This document shows positions 1 through 9,773 of a stretch of 64,000 nucleotides of DNA, piece after piece. The stretch is from Streptomyces sp. RerS4 (lineage in GTDB: Bacteria > Actinomycetota > Actinomycetes > Streptomycetales > Streptomycetaceae). Below the pieces are notes generated by a model, which did not search any database, was not told where the DNA came from, and was given only the letters and a program-made list of their open reading frames with translations. The stretch spans positions 310,001-374,000 of the forward strand of contig NZ_CP097322.1 in the NCBI RefSeq assembly GCF_023515955.1. Direction: 5' to 3'. How positions within the stretch are numbered: position 1 is the stretch's first letter; each line of letters begins with the position of its first letter. A program made the translations under genes and the position numbers.

Positions 1-984
1 GGACGCGGGGGTGGACGCGGACGGCACGCTGGGGATCGGCGGGACCGCGCCGCCGCCCGCCGCCACCTGCTCCAGCATCGCGCGGGCCTGCTCGGCGGTG
101 GGTCGGTGCTCCGGATCCTTCGCCATCAGCGCCCGCAACACGGGGGCGAGGGGCCCCGCGCGGCGGGGCTCGGGCAGTGGGTCACCGACGATCGCGGCCA
201 GCGTGGACCACACGGAGGTGCGGCGGAACGGCGAGACGCCCTCCACCGCCGCGTACAGGGTCATCCCGAGCGACCAGATGTCCGACGCCGGGCCGGGTTC
301 CCTGCCCTGCGCGCGCTCCGGCGGCAGGTAGTCCATCGAGCCCACGATCTCACCGCTGCGGGTCAGCTTGGCCACGGCTTCGTCACCGGTCGAATCCATG
401 GTGGCGATGCCGAAGTCGGTGAGCACGACCCGGCCGCCGCGCTCCAGCAGCACGTTGCCCGGTTTCACGTCCCGGTGCAGCACGCCCGCGCGGTGCGCGG
501 CGTCGAGCGCATCCATCAGTTTGGCGCCGATCGCGGCGGCCTCGTGCGGATCGAGCGGGCCGTTCCGCGTCACCACCTCGTCGAGCGAGGGGCCGTCGAC
601 GAGTTCCATGACGATGACGGGCAGACCCTGCTCGTGCGTCACGTCGTGCACGGTGACCACGCCGCCGTGCCGGATACGGGCGGCGGCCTGTGCCTCGCGC
701 TCCATCCGCGAGCGCAGGTCGGCCAGTTCGGCTTCACTGGAGTCCGTGTAGGCCCGCAGGACCTTGACGGCGACCTCGCGCGCGAGCAGTTCGTCGACGG
801 CCCGCGCGACCACGCCCATGCCGCCGCGGCCGATCACCGAGGTCACCCGGTAGCGTCCGCCGAGCACCTTTCCGGCCAGGTCCCCGTCGTTCGCTTCCTC
901 CGCTTGGCCCGCTGGCACCGCATGCTCCGTTCCACCACCGGTCGTCCGGCTCGACTGTCTGACGGGGCACAAGCGTAGATGCAT
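1..984 (-). CDS. Ser/Thr protein kinase (Hanks type), C-terminal end cut by window edge
   Basis: Phosphorylates Ser/Thr residues of unknown partners. Visible in order: glycine-rich loop GRYRVTSVIGRGGMGVV, VAVKVL lysine, catalytic loop LHRDVKPGNVLL, magnesium-binding DFG (LTDFGIATM) and the P+1 region DYLPPERAQG. After the kinase lobe the chain enters a Pro/Ser/Ala linker (AVPPIPSVPSAS), the usual lead-in to a transmembrane or sensor part, which lies outside the window. ATG at 984 is the longest start; GTG at 918 has a better GGAG ribosome site (6 bases) and keeps the whole kinase domain. The gene runs the same way as the betaine operon but starts beyond its end, so it is probably an independent unit. 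Confidence 0.92.
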   Translation of the reverse strand, partial: MHLRLCPVRQSSRTTGGGTEHAVPAGQAEEANDGDLAGKVLGGRYRVTSVIGRGGMGVVARAVDELLAREVAVKVLRAYTDSSEAELADLRSRMEREAQAAARIRHGGVVTVHDVTHEQGLPVIVMELVDGPSLDEVVTRNGPLDPHEAAAIGAKLMDALDAAHRAGVLHRDVKPGNVLLERGGRVVLTDFGIATMDSTGDEAVAKLTRSGEIVGSMDYLPPERAQGREPGPASDIWSLGMTLYAAVEGVSPFRRTSVWSTLAAIVGDPLPEPRRAGPLAPVLRALMAKDPEHRPTAEQARAMLEQVAAGGGAVPPIPSVPSASTPAS

Positions 985-1038
985 GATCCCCGGGCGGATC
1001 GCGCGGCTACCGTCAAGCTCACGCGTGACGGGGGCGGG

Positions 1039-2022
1039 TCATGCGACCCAGGGTTTCCACACCTTCTCGTTGCGCTCGACCCACCGCTTCGCCGCCTCCC
1101 GCGGCGAGAGCTTCTGCTCGGCGATCATCAGGGACACCTCGTTCTGCTGTTCCTTGGTCCAGTGGAACCTCTTGAGGAACGCGGCGGCCTCGCCGCCCGC
1201 GTTCGCGAAGCGCGTGTTCAGGTACTTGCGCAGGGGTGTGTGCGGGTAGGCGCAGGCCACCTTCTGCGGATCGTCCGCGCAGCCCTCGGTGTACTCGGGG
1301 AGCTTCACCTCGGTCATCGGGACGCGCTCGAAGAGCCACTGGGGCTCGTACCAGTACGTGAGGAAGGGCTTGCGCTCCTTGGCGAACTGCTTGATCTGGG
1401 TGATCTGGGCCGCCTCGGAGCCGGCGAAGACCACTTCGAAGTCCAGGCCCAGGTTCTTCACCAGGGCCTTGTCGTTCGTGACGTAGGAAGGGGAGCCGTC
1501 CATGAGCTGGCCCTTGCCGCGGCTTTCCGGGGTGCGCAGTCGGTCGGCGTACTTGTCGAGGTTCTTCCAGTCGGTGACGTCGGGGTGGGCCTCGGCGAAG
1601 TACGTGGGGACGAACCATCCGATGTGGCCGGTCACCCCGAGGTCTCCGCCGGGGGTGATGGTCTTCTTGCCCCGGACGTACCGCTCCTCCTGCTCGGGGT
1701 GGCCCCAGTCCTCCAGGATCGCGTCGACGCGGCCCTGGCTGAGGGCGTCCCAGGCGGGGACCTCGTCGACCTGGACGGTGTCCACCCGGTACCCGAGTTC
1801 GTGTTCGAGGAGGTACGAGGCGACGGCGGTGTTCGCCTGGGCGCCGACCCACGACTGGACGGAGAGCGTGACGGTTCTCGCGCCGTCCGCGGCGGCGTAC
1901 GGGGAGGACTGGCGGGTCATGTCCGCGGCTCCGCAGCCGGTGAGGACGGCGAGTCCGGTGGCGGCGGCGAGGACGGCCGCGCCGCGTCGGCGCGGGGGGC
2001 GCCGGTGATGTGCGTCGCGCAT
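1039..2022 (-). CDS. Glycine betaine/proline ABC transporter, substrate-binding lipoprotein
   Basis: 327 aa, extracytoplasmic lipoprotein of a glycine betaine importer. Signal peptide with twin-arginine-like basic start and lipobox LTGC (Cys30), then an OpuAC/ProX-type periplasmic-binding fold: SWVGAQANTAVASYLLEH near the start, WGHPEQE, the aromatic-rich segment YWYEPQWLF and a C-terminal WVERNEKVWKPWV. Starts one base after the stop of the permease gene with GGAGG six bases ahead, so it is translated from the same message. It is the last gene of the five-gene betB-betA-ATPase-permease-binding protein unit. The exact ligand (betaine, proline betaine, choline) cannot be read from sequence; the neighbours favour betaine or choline. 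Confidence 0.93.
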   Translation of the reverse strand: MRDAHHRRPPRRRGAAVLAAATGLAVLTGCGAADMTRQSSPYAAADGARTVTLSVQSWVGAQANTAVASYLLEHELGYRVDTVQVDEVPAWDALSQGRVDAILEDWGHPEQEERYVRGKKTITPGGDLGVTGHIGWFVPTYFAEAHPDVTDWKNLDKYADRLRTPESRGKGQLMDGSPSYVTNDKALVKNLGLDFEVVFAGSEAAQITQIKQFAKERKPFLTYWYEPQWLFERVPMTEVKLPEYTEGCADDPQKVACAYPHTPLRKYLNTRFANAGGEAAAFLKRFHWTKEQQNEVSLMIAEQKLSPREAAKRWVERNEKVWKPWVA

Positions 2023-2023
2023 G

Positions 2024-4135
2024 TCAGGCCTCCTTCGCGGGCTGGGTGACACGGTCGAGGAGCAGGCCGAGGCAGACGATCGCGGCGCCGGCCACCAGGC
2101 CGGTGGCCAGGTCGCCCTGGGCGAGGCCGAGGACGACGTCGTAGCCGAGGGCGCCACCGCCGACGAGGCCGCCGATGATGACGACGGCGAGGACGAGGAC
2201 CATGGCCTGGTTGACGGCCAGCAGCAGCGCGGGCCGGGCGAGGGGCAGTTGGACTTGTCGCAGCAGCTGCGAGCGGGTCGCGCCGAGCGAGCGCGCGGAT
2301 TCCACGGTGGTCGGGTCCACCTCGCGCAGGCCCTGGACGGTGATCCGGACGACGGCGGGGAGTGCGTAGACCACGGCGGCCGCGGCGGCGGGTGCGCGGC
2401 CGACGCCGAACAGCGCCACCACGGGGATGAGGTAGACGAACTGCGGCAGGGTCTGGCACACGTCGAGTACGGGCCGCAGCAGCCGCTCGGCGCGGGCGCT
2501 GCGGGCGGCGCCCACGGCGATCGCGAAGCCCAGGACGAGCGTGACCGCGACGGCGACCAGGACCTGGGAGAGCGTGTCGAGGGAGGCCTCCCACACACCG
2601 AGCACGCCGACGGCGGCGAGGGCGAGGACCGCGGTGAGCGCGGTGCGCCAGGTGCCCGCGCGCAGGGCGAGCCCGAAGGCCACGAGCAGGAGCAGCCACC
2701 AAGGCGTGGCCTGGAGTACGCCGCGCAGCGGGTCGAGGAGCCGGCCGGTGAAGCCGGCGGCCCAGTCGGCGGTGCCGCCGACGACGGGTACGCCGGAGTA
2801 GAGGTGGTCGGTCATCCAGGCGACGGCCGAGTTCACCGGGTCGGCCGGGGAGACGGTCCAGGAACCCGGCCACACGGTGCTGCCGGCCATCCGGCCGACG
2901 ACGGCGGCGGCCACCGCCGCGAGGAGGGTGAGCAGGCGGCCGTACCAGCCGCAGAACACGCGGCGCAGCAAGTGCTGTTCGCCGGGGGGTACGGGGTCGG
3001 CGCCGATCCGGCGGCCGGCGGCGTCGGCGGTGCGGTCGAGCACGACGGCGAGCAGCACGATCGGGATGCCGGCGGCGAGGGCGGCGCCGACGTCCACGGA
3101 GGCGAGGGCCTGGTAGACGCGGTCGCCGAGGCCGCCCGCGCCGATCACGGAGGCGATGACGGCCATGGACAGGCCGGTCATGACGGCCTGGTTGACGCCG
3201 AGCAGGAGCTGTCGGCGTGCGAGCGGGAGGCGGGCGGTCAGCAGCCGTTGGCGTCCGGTGGTGCCGAGCGAGGTCGCGGCCTCCAGGACGCCCGCGTCGG
3301 CTTCGCGCAGGCCGAGGGCGGTGAGGCGGGCCATGGGCGGGGCGGCGTAGACCACGGTGGCCAGGACGGCGGCGGGCACGCCGATGCCGAAGACCAGCAC
3401 CATCGGCAGCAGGTACGCGAAGGCCGGGAGGATCTGCATGGTGTCGAGTACGGGGCGCAGGAGGCGGTCGGCGCGCGTCGAGAGCCCTGCGGCGAGGCCG
3501 AGCAGTGCGCCGAGTACGACGGAGGCGGCGACGGCGACGACCATCAGCGCGAGGGTCTGCATGGTCGGCACCCACATGCCGAGCAGCCCGCAGGCGGCGA
3601 AGGCGGCGGCGCAGGTCAGCGCGAGCCGGATGCCGGCGAGGCGCCAGGCGACCAGCGCGGCCAAGGCGGTGACGCCGGTCCAGCCGGCGGCCAGGAGGAG
3701 CACGTAGACGACGCGGACCGCCACCACGACCGCGTTGCTGACGTGGCCGAAGAAGTAGAGGAACAGCGGGTGGCTGTCACGGTGGTCGATGATCCAGTCG
3801 CCGACGCGGCCGAGCGGGCCGGACAGGTCGACGGCCAGGGCCGTGGGCCAGCCGCCGGCGCCCGGGAAGGCCACGGCGAGGGGGATCAGCAGGACGACGG
3901 CGACGCCCATGGGAAGGAGGAACGCGCGGCGCGCGGCGAGGCCGTGCAGGACTCTGCGGGGGCGGTCCTGCGCGGCGGGCGCGCGGTGGGAGGAGCCCTG
4001 GCCCGCGGCGGACCGTTCGGCGGACTGCGGGGCGTCCGAACGGGTGGCGGCGGCGCGGCTGTCGGCCGGGGTCTGGGCCGGTATGTGGGCCGGCGCCGGG
4101 GTGTGGGCCGGCGTGTGGGTCGGGGTCGCGGTCAT
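2024..4135 (-). CDS. Glycine betaine ABC transporter permease, two permease domains fused
   Basis: 703 aa inner-membrane channel. Two BPD_transp_1 domains lie in one chain. Domain one carries the EAA-type loop EAATSLGTTGRQRLLTARLP (about residue 295). Domain two carries SARSLGATRSQLLRQVQLP (about residue 600). Each is followed by membrane helices ending in GAGGLGD and GGGALGY. A low-complexity N-terminus (repeated TPAH/PAP) precedes the first helix. ProW-type permeases usually have one such domain and work as homodimers, so this is a tandem fusion that builds the whole channel. ATG at 4135 is preferred over GTG at 4144 because GGAGG sits eight bases before it. It is 52 bases after the ATPase gene. 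Confidence 0.93.
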   Translation of the reverse strand: MTATPTHTPAHTPAPAHIPAQTPADSRAAATRSDAPQSAERSAAGQGSSHRAPAAQDRPRRVLHGLAARRAFLLPMGVAVVLLIPLAVAFPGAGGWPTALAVDLSGPLGRVGDWIIDHRDSHPLFLYFFGHVSNAVVVAVRVVYVLLLAAGWTGVTALAALVAWRLAGIRLALTCAAAFAACGLLGMWVPTMQTLALMVVAVAASVVLGALLGLAAGLSTRADRLLRPVLDTMQILPAFAYLLPMVLVFGIGVPAAVLATVVYAAPPMARLTALGLREADAGVLEAATSLGTTGRQRLLTARLPLARRQLLLGVNQAVMTGLSMAVIASVIGAGGLGDRVYQALASVDVGAALAAGIPIVLLAVVLDRTADAAGRRIGADPVPPGEQHLLRRVFCGWYGRLLTLLAAVAAAVVGRMAGSTVWPGSWTVSPADPVNSAVAWMTDHLYSGVPVVGGTADWAAGFTGRLLDPLRGVLQATPWWLLLLVAFGLALRAGTWRTALTAVLALAAVGVLGVWEASLDTLSQVLVAVAVTLVLGFAIAVGAARSARAERLLRPVLDVCQTLPQFVYLIPVVALFGVGRAPAAAAAVVYALPAVVRITVQGLREVDPTTVESARSLGATRSQLLRQVQLPLARPALLLAVNQAMVLVLAVVIIGGLVGGGALGYDVVLGLAQGDLATGLVAGAAIVCLGLLLDRVTQPAKEA

Positions 4136-4187
4136 GCGCGCCACCTCCGGGCGTCGGCGGCGGGGGCCGTGGGATGGGCGGGGCAGG

Positions 4188-5297
4188 TCATGCCGCCACC
4201 CCCCGTCCGGTCGTGGCCGGGAGCCCGGCCACCACGGCGAGCAGCGCCGCGTCGTCCACGACGCCCAGGCAGCGGCCGTGGTCGACCACGCGGGCCGGAC
4301 CGCCGCTGCGGGCGACGGCCTCGATGGCCTCGACCACGGTGGTCGCGGGGTGCAGCGCGGGCCCCTGTTCGGCCTCGCCGGCAGCGGCGGGGCGCATCGC
4401 GGTGCGGACGGTGAGCACCTGTTCGCGCGGGACGTCGCGGACGAAGTCCCGTACGTAGTCGTCGGCGGGCGAGCCGACGATCTCCTCGGGCGTGCCGAGC
4501 TGGACGATGCGGCCGTCGCGCATCAGCGCGATCCGGTCGCCCAGGCGCAGGGCCTCGGCGAGGTCGTGGGTGATGAAGACCATGGTGCGGCCCTCCTCGT
4601 GGTGGAGCCGGGCGACCTCCTCCTGCATCTCGCGGCGGATGAGGGGGTCGAGCGCGCTGAACGGCTCGTCGAAGAGGAGGACTTCGGGGTCGCAGGCCAA
4701 GGCGCGGGCCAGGCCCACGCGCTGCTGCTGGCCGCCCGAGAGCCGGTCGGGGTGGCGGTGCTCCAGTCCTTCGAGGCCGACCTTGGCGACGAGCTCCAGG
4801 GCCCTGTCCCGGCGGTCGCCGCGTGCGACGCCCTGGATCTCCAGGCCGTACGCCACGTTGTCGAGGACGGTGCGGTGCGGGAGCAGGCCGAAGTGCTGGA
4901 AGACCATGGCGACGCGGCGGCGGCGCAGGGCGCGCAGTCGGGCGGCGTCCATGGCGATGACATCCTCGCCGTCGATGGCCAGACGCCCGGCCGTGGGCTC
5001 GATGAGCCGGGTGAGACAGCGTACGAGGGTGGACTTGCCGGAGCCGGACAGGCCCATGACGACGAAGACCTCGCCCTTGCGGACGTCGAAGCTGACGCCA
5101 CGGACGGCGGCCGTGCATCCGGTGCGCTCGCGCAGTTCGGCGGCGGACAGGTCGGCGTCGGCGGAGCCGGGGACCTTCGCGGCGGCCTTGTCCGGGCCGA
5201 AGACCTTCCAGAGGCCGTCCACGGAGAAGACGGGGTGCGTGCCGACCGGGTCGGTGGCGGGCGTGGCGGTGGTGGGTGTGGCGGGCGTGGTGTTCAT
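4188..5297 (-). CDS. Glycine betaine ABC transporter ATP-binding protein (ProV/OpuAA type)
   Basis: 369 aa ATPase that energises the fused permease. Walker [10 protein letters not shown] (about residue 83), Q-loop [11 protein letters not shown], signature [15 protein letters not shown], Walker [13 protein letters not shown] and switch [10 protein letters not shown]. It has the long N-terminal insertion before the Walker A strand seen in ProV-like proteins and a C-terminal CBS-like extension (about 280-365), the part that senses ionic strength in OpuA-family transporters; whether it does so here is inference. The ATG overlaps the stop of the upstream choline dehydrogenase gene by four bases (ATGA), so the two are translationally coupled. 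Confidence 0.94.
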   Translation of the reverse strand: MNTTPATPTTATPATDPVGTHPVFSVDGLWKVFGPDKAAAKVPGSADADLSAAELRERTGCTAAVRGVSFDVRKGEVFVVMGLSGSGKSTLVRCLTRLIEPTAGRLAIDGEDVIAMDAARLRALRRRRVAMVFQHFGLLPHRTVLDNVAYGLEIQGVARGDRRDRALELVAKVGLEGLEHRHPDRLSGGQQQRVGLARALACDPEVLLFDEPFSALDPLIRREMQEEVARLHHEEGRTMVFITHDLAEALRLGDRIALMRDGRIVQLGTPEEIVGSPADDYVRDFVRDVPREQVLTVRTAMRPAAAGEAEQGPALHPATTVVEAIEAVARSGGPARVVDHGRCLGVVDDAALLAVVAGLPATTGRGVAA

Positions 5298-6901
5298 CGG
5301 GTACCACCGCCCCGGGTGAGCAGCTCGGCTGCCCTTTCGCCGACCATGAGCACTCCGATCATCGGGTTGACCGCGGGCATCGTCGGGAAGACGGAGGCGT
5401 CCGCGATGCGGATGCCGTCGAGCCCGCGGATCCTCAGGTCCGGGCCCACGACGGCCTCGGGGTCGTCGACGGCGCCCATGCGGCAGGTGCCGGCCGGGTG
5501 GTAGACGGTGTGGGCGACGGAGCGGGCGTAGGCGCTCAGTTCCTCGTCGCCGGTGATCTCCGGGCCGGGGCACACCTCGCGCCGCAGCCAGGAGGCGAGC
5601 GGCTCGGTGGCGGCGACCTCGCGGGCGAGCCTGATGCCGTCCACGAGGGTCCGGCCGTCGTAGTCGTCCTCGTCCGTGAAGTAGCGGAAGTCGAGGGCCG
5701 GTTTGACCTCGGGGTCCGCGCTGGTCAGGTAGAGGCGGCCGCGACTGCGGGGCTTGGGGATGTTGGGGGTCATCGACACCCCGTGCGCGGGGCGTTCGTA
5801 GCCGATGCGCTCGGGGTTGTCGGTGAAGGGGACCTGGTAGAAGTGGAACATCAGGTCGGGCCCCGGCGAGTCGGGGTCGCGCCGGACGAACAGCCCGGCG
5901 TCGCTGTCCATCGCGGAGTTCTCCGGTATCGGCCCGTCGGTCTCCCAGACGATCACCGACTCGGGGTGGTCGAGCAGGTTCTCCCCCACTCCCGGCAGGT
6001 CGTGTACGGGCGGGATGCCGAGGGCTTCCAGGTCCGCGCGAGGACCGATGCCGGAGTGCAGCAGCAGCCGCGGGGTGTCCACGGCGCCGGCGCATACGAG
6101 CACCTCCCGGCGGGCGGCGACCAGGGACTCCGTACCGTCCGCCGCGCGTACGTGGACTCCGCGCGCGCGGGTGCCGTCGAGTTCGAGGCGGTAGGCCCAG
6201 GTCTCCAACAGGATGTGGAGGTTGGGGCGTTCGTCCATGACGGGGTGCAGGTAGGCCACCGACGCGGAGGAGCGCTTGTTGTCCTCGGGGTGGTAGGCGA
6301 GGTCGAAGAAGCCGGCGCCCTCGTGGAAGGGCTTGCGGTTGAAGCCCTCGACGCGCGGGACGCCCAGGGCGGTCCGCGCGGAGTCGACGAAGTCGCGGGC
6401 GATGGCGTTGCGGTCCTTCTCTGCCACCGGGACGATGTTGTTGAGGAGCTTGTCGTAGTACGGGTCCATGGCGGCCGCGTTCCAGCCCTCGGCTCCCGCC
6501 GCCTCCCATTCGTCCCAGTCGGACGGAAGCGGCTTGAAGGCGATGAGGGTGTTGTGCGAGGAGCAGCCGCCGAGGACGCGGGCGCGGCTGTGGCGGATGT
6601 GCGAGTTGCCGCGGGGCTGCTCGGTGGTGGGGTAGTCGTAGTCGAGTTCGCCGCCCAGCAGGCCCATCCAGCGGCGCAGGGTGAGCACGTCGGGGCGGTC
6701 GACGTCGCTGGGGCCGCCCTCGATGACGGCGACGGTGACGTTCGGATCCTCGGTCAGGCGGGAGGCGATCACCGATCCGGCGGTACCGCCGCCGATGACG
6801 ACGTAGTCGTACTCCGGCTCGTGCTTCGGCTTGTGCCCCGGCTCGTGCTCGGCGGGCGTGGGGGTGTTCGTGGGGGTGGGGGTGTTCGTGGGGGTGGTCA
6901 T
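5294..6901 (-). CDS. betA: GMC oxidoreductase, choline dehydrogenase-like
   Basis: 535 aa FAD flavoprotein. Likely oxidises choline to betaine aldehyde, the first step of glycine betaine synthesis. FAD-binding [20 protein letters not shown] near residue 34, second GMC signature [16 protein letters not shown], and the C-terminal catalytic region [13 protein letters not shown] with its active-site His. A tandem TNTPTP low-complexity stretch precedes the Rossmann fold, so the true start could lie slightly downstream. It lies between betaine aldehyde dehydrogenase (25-base gap) and the importer ATPase (four-base overlap). Other GMC alcohol oxidases share these motifs; the assignment to choline rests on the operon. 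Confidence 0.87.
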   Translation of the reverse strand: MTTPTNTPTPTNTPTPAEHEPGHKPKHEPEYDYVVIGGGTAGSVIASRLTEDPNVTVAVIEGGPSDVDRPDVLTLRRWMGLLGGELDYDYPTTEQPRGNSHIRHSRARVLGGCSSHNTLIAFKPLPSDWDEWEAAGAEGWNAAAMDPYYDKLLNNIVPVAEKDRNAIARDFVDSARTALGVPRVEGFNRKPFHEGAGFFDLAYHPEDNKRSSASVAYLHPVMDERPNLHILLETWAYRLELDGTRARGVHVRAADGTESLVAARREVLVCAGAVDTPRLLLHSGIGPRADLEALGIPPVHDLPGVGENLLDHPESVIVWETDGPIPENSAMDSDAGLFVRRDPDSPGPDLMFHFYQVPFTDNPERIGYERPAHGVSMTPNIPKPRSRGRLYLTSADPEVKPALDFRYFTDEDDYDGRTLVDGIRLAREVAATEPLASWLRREVCPGPEITGDEELSAYARSVAHTVYHPAGTCRMGAVDDPEAVVGPDLRIRGLDGIRIADASVFPTMPAVNPMIGVLMVGERAAELLTRGGGTR

Positions 6902-6925
6902 GGTGGTGCTCCTCTGTCAGCCCGC

Positions 6926-8410
6926 TCAGCCCGCGAACCAGCGCACGGGGCGCGGGGCGAGGTTCTGGTACACGTGCTTCGTCTCGCGGTACTCGGCCAG
7001 GCCCGACGGGCCCAGTTCGCGCCCGGTGCCGGACTTGCCGAAGCCGCCCCACTCCGCTTGGGGGAGGTAGGGGTGGAAGTCGTTGATCCAGACGGTGCCG
7101 TGGCGCAGTCGAGCCGCCACGCGGCGGCCACGACCCGGGTCGGAGGTCCACACGGCGCCGGCGAGCCCGTACTCGGTGTCGTTGGCGAGCGCGAGGGCCT
7201 CGGCCTCGGTGCGGAAGGTCTCGACGGTCAGGACCGGCCCGAAGACCTCCTCCCGTACGACGCGCATCCCGCGGTGGCAGCGGTCCAGCACGGTCGGGCG
7301 GTAGAAGAATCCGGGCCCGTCGGGCCTCCGGCCGCCGGCGCGGAGCACGGCTCCCTCGGCGAGGGCGGAGGCCACGTACTCCTCGGTGCGCTCGCGCTGG
7401 GCGGCGGACACCAGCGGTCCGCACTCCACGCCCGGGTCGGTGCCCCGGCCGAGGCGGATCCGGTCGGCGCGGCGGGCGAGTTCGGCGACGAAGCGCTCGG
7501 CGACGTTCTCCTCGACGATGAGGCGGGAGCCGGCGGAGCAGACCTGGCCGCTGTGCATGAACGCCGCGTTGAGGGCCTGGTCGACGGCGGTGTCGAAGCC
7601 CTCCTCGGTGGCGCAGGCGTCGGCGAAGACGACGTTGGGGTTCTTGCCGCCGAGTTCGAGGGCGACCTTCTTGACGGAATCGGCGGCCGCGCGCATCACC
7701 TTCGTACCGCTGGCGAGGCCGCCGGTGAAGGAGACGAGTGCGACGTCGGGGTGGGCGGCGAGGCGCGCGCCGACGGGGTCGCCGGGACCGGTGACCAGGT
7801 TCGCCACGCCCGCCGGCAGACCGGCCTCCGCCAGGAGTTCGATGAGGGCCACCGTGGACAGCGGGGTGATCTCGCTGGGCTTGAGGACGAAGGTGTTGCC
7901 GGCGGCCAGGGCGGGTGCGATCTTCCAGGAGGCCTGGAGGAGCGGGTAGTTCCACGGGGTGATCAGGGCGCAGACCCCGACGGGCTCGTGGACGACGACG
8001 CTGTGGACGTCCGGGGTACCGGCGTCGACCACGCGGCCCGCGCTCTCGCCGGCCACGAGGTCGGCGAAGTAGCGGAAGGCGTCGGCGACGCAGTCGACGT
8101 CCACACGCCCCTCTTCGAGGGTCTTGCCGGCGTCGCGGCTCTCCAGGAGCCCGAGGCGTTCGCGGTCGCGGTGGAGGAGGTCGGCGGTACGGCGCAGCAG
8201 TGCGGCCCGCTCCAGGACGGGCGTCCGGGGCCACTGCCCGCCGTCGAAGGCCGCGCGGGCGGCGCCGACGGCGGCGTCGGTGTCGGCGATGTCGCCCTCG
8301 GCGACGACCGCCAGGACCGTGGCGTCCGCCGGGTCGAGGACCTCTCGGGTCGCGCCTGACACCGCTGACCGCCAGGTCCCGGCGATGTGGATGGTCTTCT
8401 GCTCGGACAC
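6926..8410 (-). CDS. betB: Betaine aldehyde dehydrogenase (NAD(P)+)
   Basis: 494 aa aldehyde dehydrogenase, cytoplasmic, expected to convert betaine aldehyde to glycine betaine. Family landmarks: [20 protein letters not shown] cofactor segment, [12 protein letters not shown], catalytic Glu in LELGGKNP, catalytic Cys in [11 protein letters not shown], and EVFGPVL. Full-length for the family. GTG start with GGAGG eleven bases upstream. It is the first gene of the operon, and its promoter must lie between 8411 and 8612, which also contains a symmetric repeat. Other ALDH substrates are possible, but the adjacent choline dehydrogenase and betaine importer make this the clear reading. Confidence 0.92.
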   Translation of the reverse strand: MSEQKTIHIAGTWRSAVSGATREVLDPADATVLAVVAEGDIADTDAAVGAARAAFDGGQWPRTPVLERAALLRRTADLLHRDRERLGLLESRDAGKTLEEGRVDVDCVADAFRYFADLVAGESAGRVVDAGTPDVHSVVVHEPVGVCALITPWNYPLLQASWKIAPALAAGNTFVLKPSEITPLSTVALIELLAEAGLPAGVANLVTGPGDPVGARLAAHPDVALVSFTGGLASGTKVMRAAADSVKKVALELGGKNPNVVFADACATEEGFDTAVDQALNAAFMHSGQVCSAGSRLIVEENVAERFVAELARRADRIRLGRGTDPGVECGPLVSAAQRERTEEYVASALAEGAVLRAGGRRPDGPGFFYRPTVLDRCHRGMRVVREEVFGPVLTVETFRTEAEALALANDTEYGLAGAVWTSDPGRGRRVAARLRHGTVWINDFHPYLPQAEWGGFGKSGTGRELGPSGLAEYRETKHVYQNLAPRPVRWFAG

Positions 8411-8501
8411 GACGCGCTGTACCTCCGGTGCGGACGCCGCGGCTGACCCGCGGCGCTGTTCGTGCCCGCTTGCCCGGACCTCCCCAAGCCATGCCCTTTA
8501 C

Positions 8502-8526
8502 GTCACTGGAAGTGACTGGAGTCACT
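8502..8526. promoter_or_regulatory. Overlapping inverted repeats, probable operator of the betaine operon
   Basis: Three alternating half-sites: GTCACT, then GGA, AGTGACT, then GG, AGTCACT. AGTGACT-GG-AGTCACT is a perfect seven-base-arm palindrome, and the first half-site forms a second one with the middle unit. It lies 92-116 bases upstream of betB in the only sizeable gap before the operon. The regulator is not encoded next to it. Confidence 0.55.
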
Positions 8527-8612
8527 CCACGCACTGCGCCCGTGCGGCCACTTGTCCGGGCGGCGGGACGGGGAGGGGAGGGGCTTCGGGAGGTGTGCGC
8601 CCGGAGCGACGG

Positions 8613-9716
8613 TCAGCCGGTCGGCAGGCCCAGTCCGTAGTAGGTGACGTGGTAGTCGCCCACGTACGCGGCCTCGCCGCCGACGATCAGGTCGGTCGGC
8701 TCGCTGACCCCTGCCGCTCTCGCCGTCGCCACGAGCATGTCCGCGAGTGCTCGCCCCTTCGGTTCGCCGGGACCGCCCGCGTCCACGCGCCACATCGGAT
8801 CGCCGTCGCCGAAGGTCGCAGCCGTCCCCGGGTACCGGTCGACCGTGCCCCAGCCGAGTGCGGCGGGATCGACCTCGTCCGGGGCGAAGCAGGCGATCGA
8901 CAGGCGGTCGCGGCACACCACGTCGAAGAGGAGCGGCGCACTGCGGCCGTCGCGCCCGTAGAGCGGCATCGAGACGCCGATGCCGAGGGCGGTGGTCTCG
9001 GCGGGCAGGGCGCCGAGGAAGTCCCCCAGCGACCTGGTGACGGTCTCCCAGCTACGGGCGCTCCAGCCGCCCGGGAAGCCGAGGCCCACGTTGGCCGGGT
9101 CCCGATTGGTGCCGAAGAAGCCGCTGATCGAGTGCTCTTCGCCGACTCCCTGACGCCAGAACCAGTTCTCCGCCGGGTCGGTGGGCTGCAGGACGAGCTC
9201 CGGCCCCGACGTGCCGGCGCGCAGTTCCAGGGTGTCCGGCCTGCCGCGCCAGCGCACGAAGGGCGTGCCCCAGAGTTGCCCGCTGTCGTAGAAGGGTCCC
9301 AGGTCGCCGTGCGAGCCGATGACGGACGGCTTGCCCAGCGCCGCGGTGATTTCCTCCCGGGCGGCGCGGAAGGCGGCGGCCTGCGCCGCTGCGTCCGACG
9401 CGGCGATCGCCACCGGCACCGCGAGCTCCACGTACGACTCGCCGTCGACGTACCGTTCCTCGTACGTGCCGACCGGACGGAGGCGGGCGTCGCCCGAGGG
9501 GCGGCCGGTGATCAGGACGGGACTGTCCGGCGTCCCCTTCCAGGCCCAACCGAGTTCGGTCGCCAAGGCCCGCACACCGTCCGGCGACCAGCCGCCGCTG
9601 TCCGCCGCGACGAGGCGCCGGGCGAGGTCCGCGATGGATTGCCCTGCGCCGGATTGCCCAGTGATGGATTGCCCAGTGATGGATTGCCCTGTGGCGCTTC
9701 CCTGTTGATCGTTCAT
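8613..9716 (-). CDS. DUF6301-like hypothetical protein with N-terminal pentapeptide repeats
   Basis: About 367 aa from ATG 9716 (a second ATG at 9734 is possible; neither has a strong ribosome site). The N-terminus carries G-Q-S-x-x units encoded by four 15-base DNA repeats with GGATTGCCC at 9636, 9651, 9666 and 9681. The segment after it (IADLARRLVAADSGGWSP, LGWAWKG) resembles, from memory, Streptomyces DUF6301 proteins of unknown function. The C-terminal half continues with YGRDGRSAPLLFDVVCRDR and a tyrosine-rich tail. No signal peptide or membrane segment, so probably cytoplasmic. It ends about 200 bases before the betaine operon and is transcribed in the same direction. No function is proposed. 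Confidence 0.75.
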   Translation of the reverse strand: MNDQQGSATGQSITGQSITGQSGAGQSIADLARRLVAADSGGWSPDGVRALATELGWAWKGTPDSPVLITGRPSGDARLRPVGTYEERYVDGESYVELAVPVAIAASDAAAQAAAFRAAREEITAALGKPSVIGSHGDLGPFYDSGQLWGTPFVRWRGRPDTLELRAGTSGPELVLQPTDPAENWFWRQGVGEEHSISGFFGTNRDPANVGLGFPGGWSARSWETVTRSLGDFLGALPAETTALGIGVSMPLYGRDGRSAPLLFDVVCRDRLSIACFAPDEVDPAALGWGTVDRYPGTAATFGDGDPMWRVDAGGPGEPKGRALADMLVATARAAGVSEPTDLIVGGEAAYVGDYHVTYYGLGLPTG

Positions 9717-9773
9717 CCGATCATCGTGCCCCATGGCCGCCCTGCCCGTACCGGCCGGGGCACGGACCGCGGG

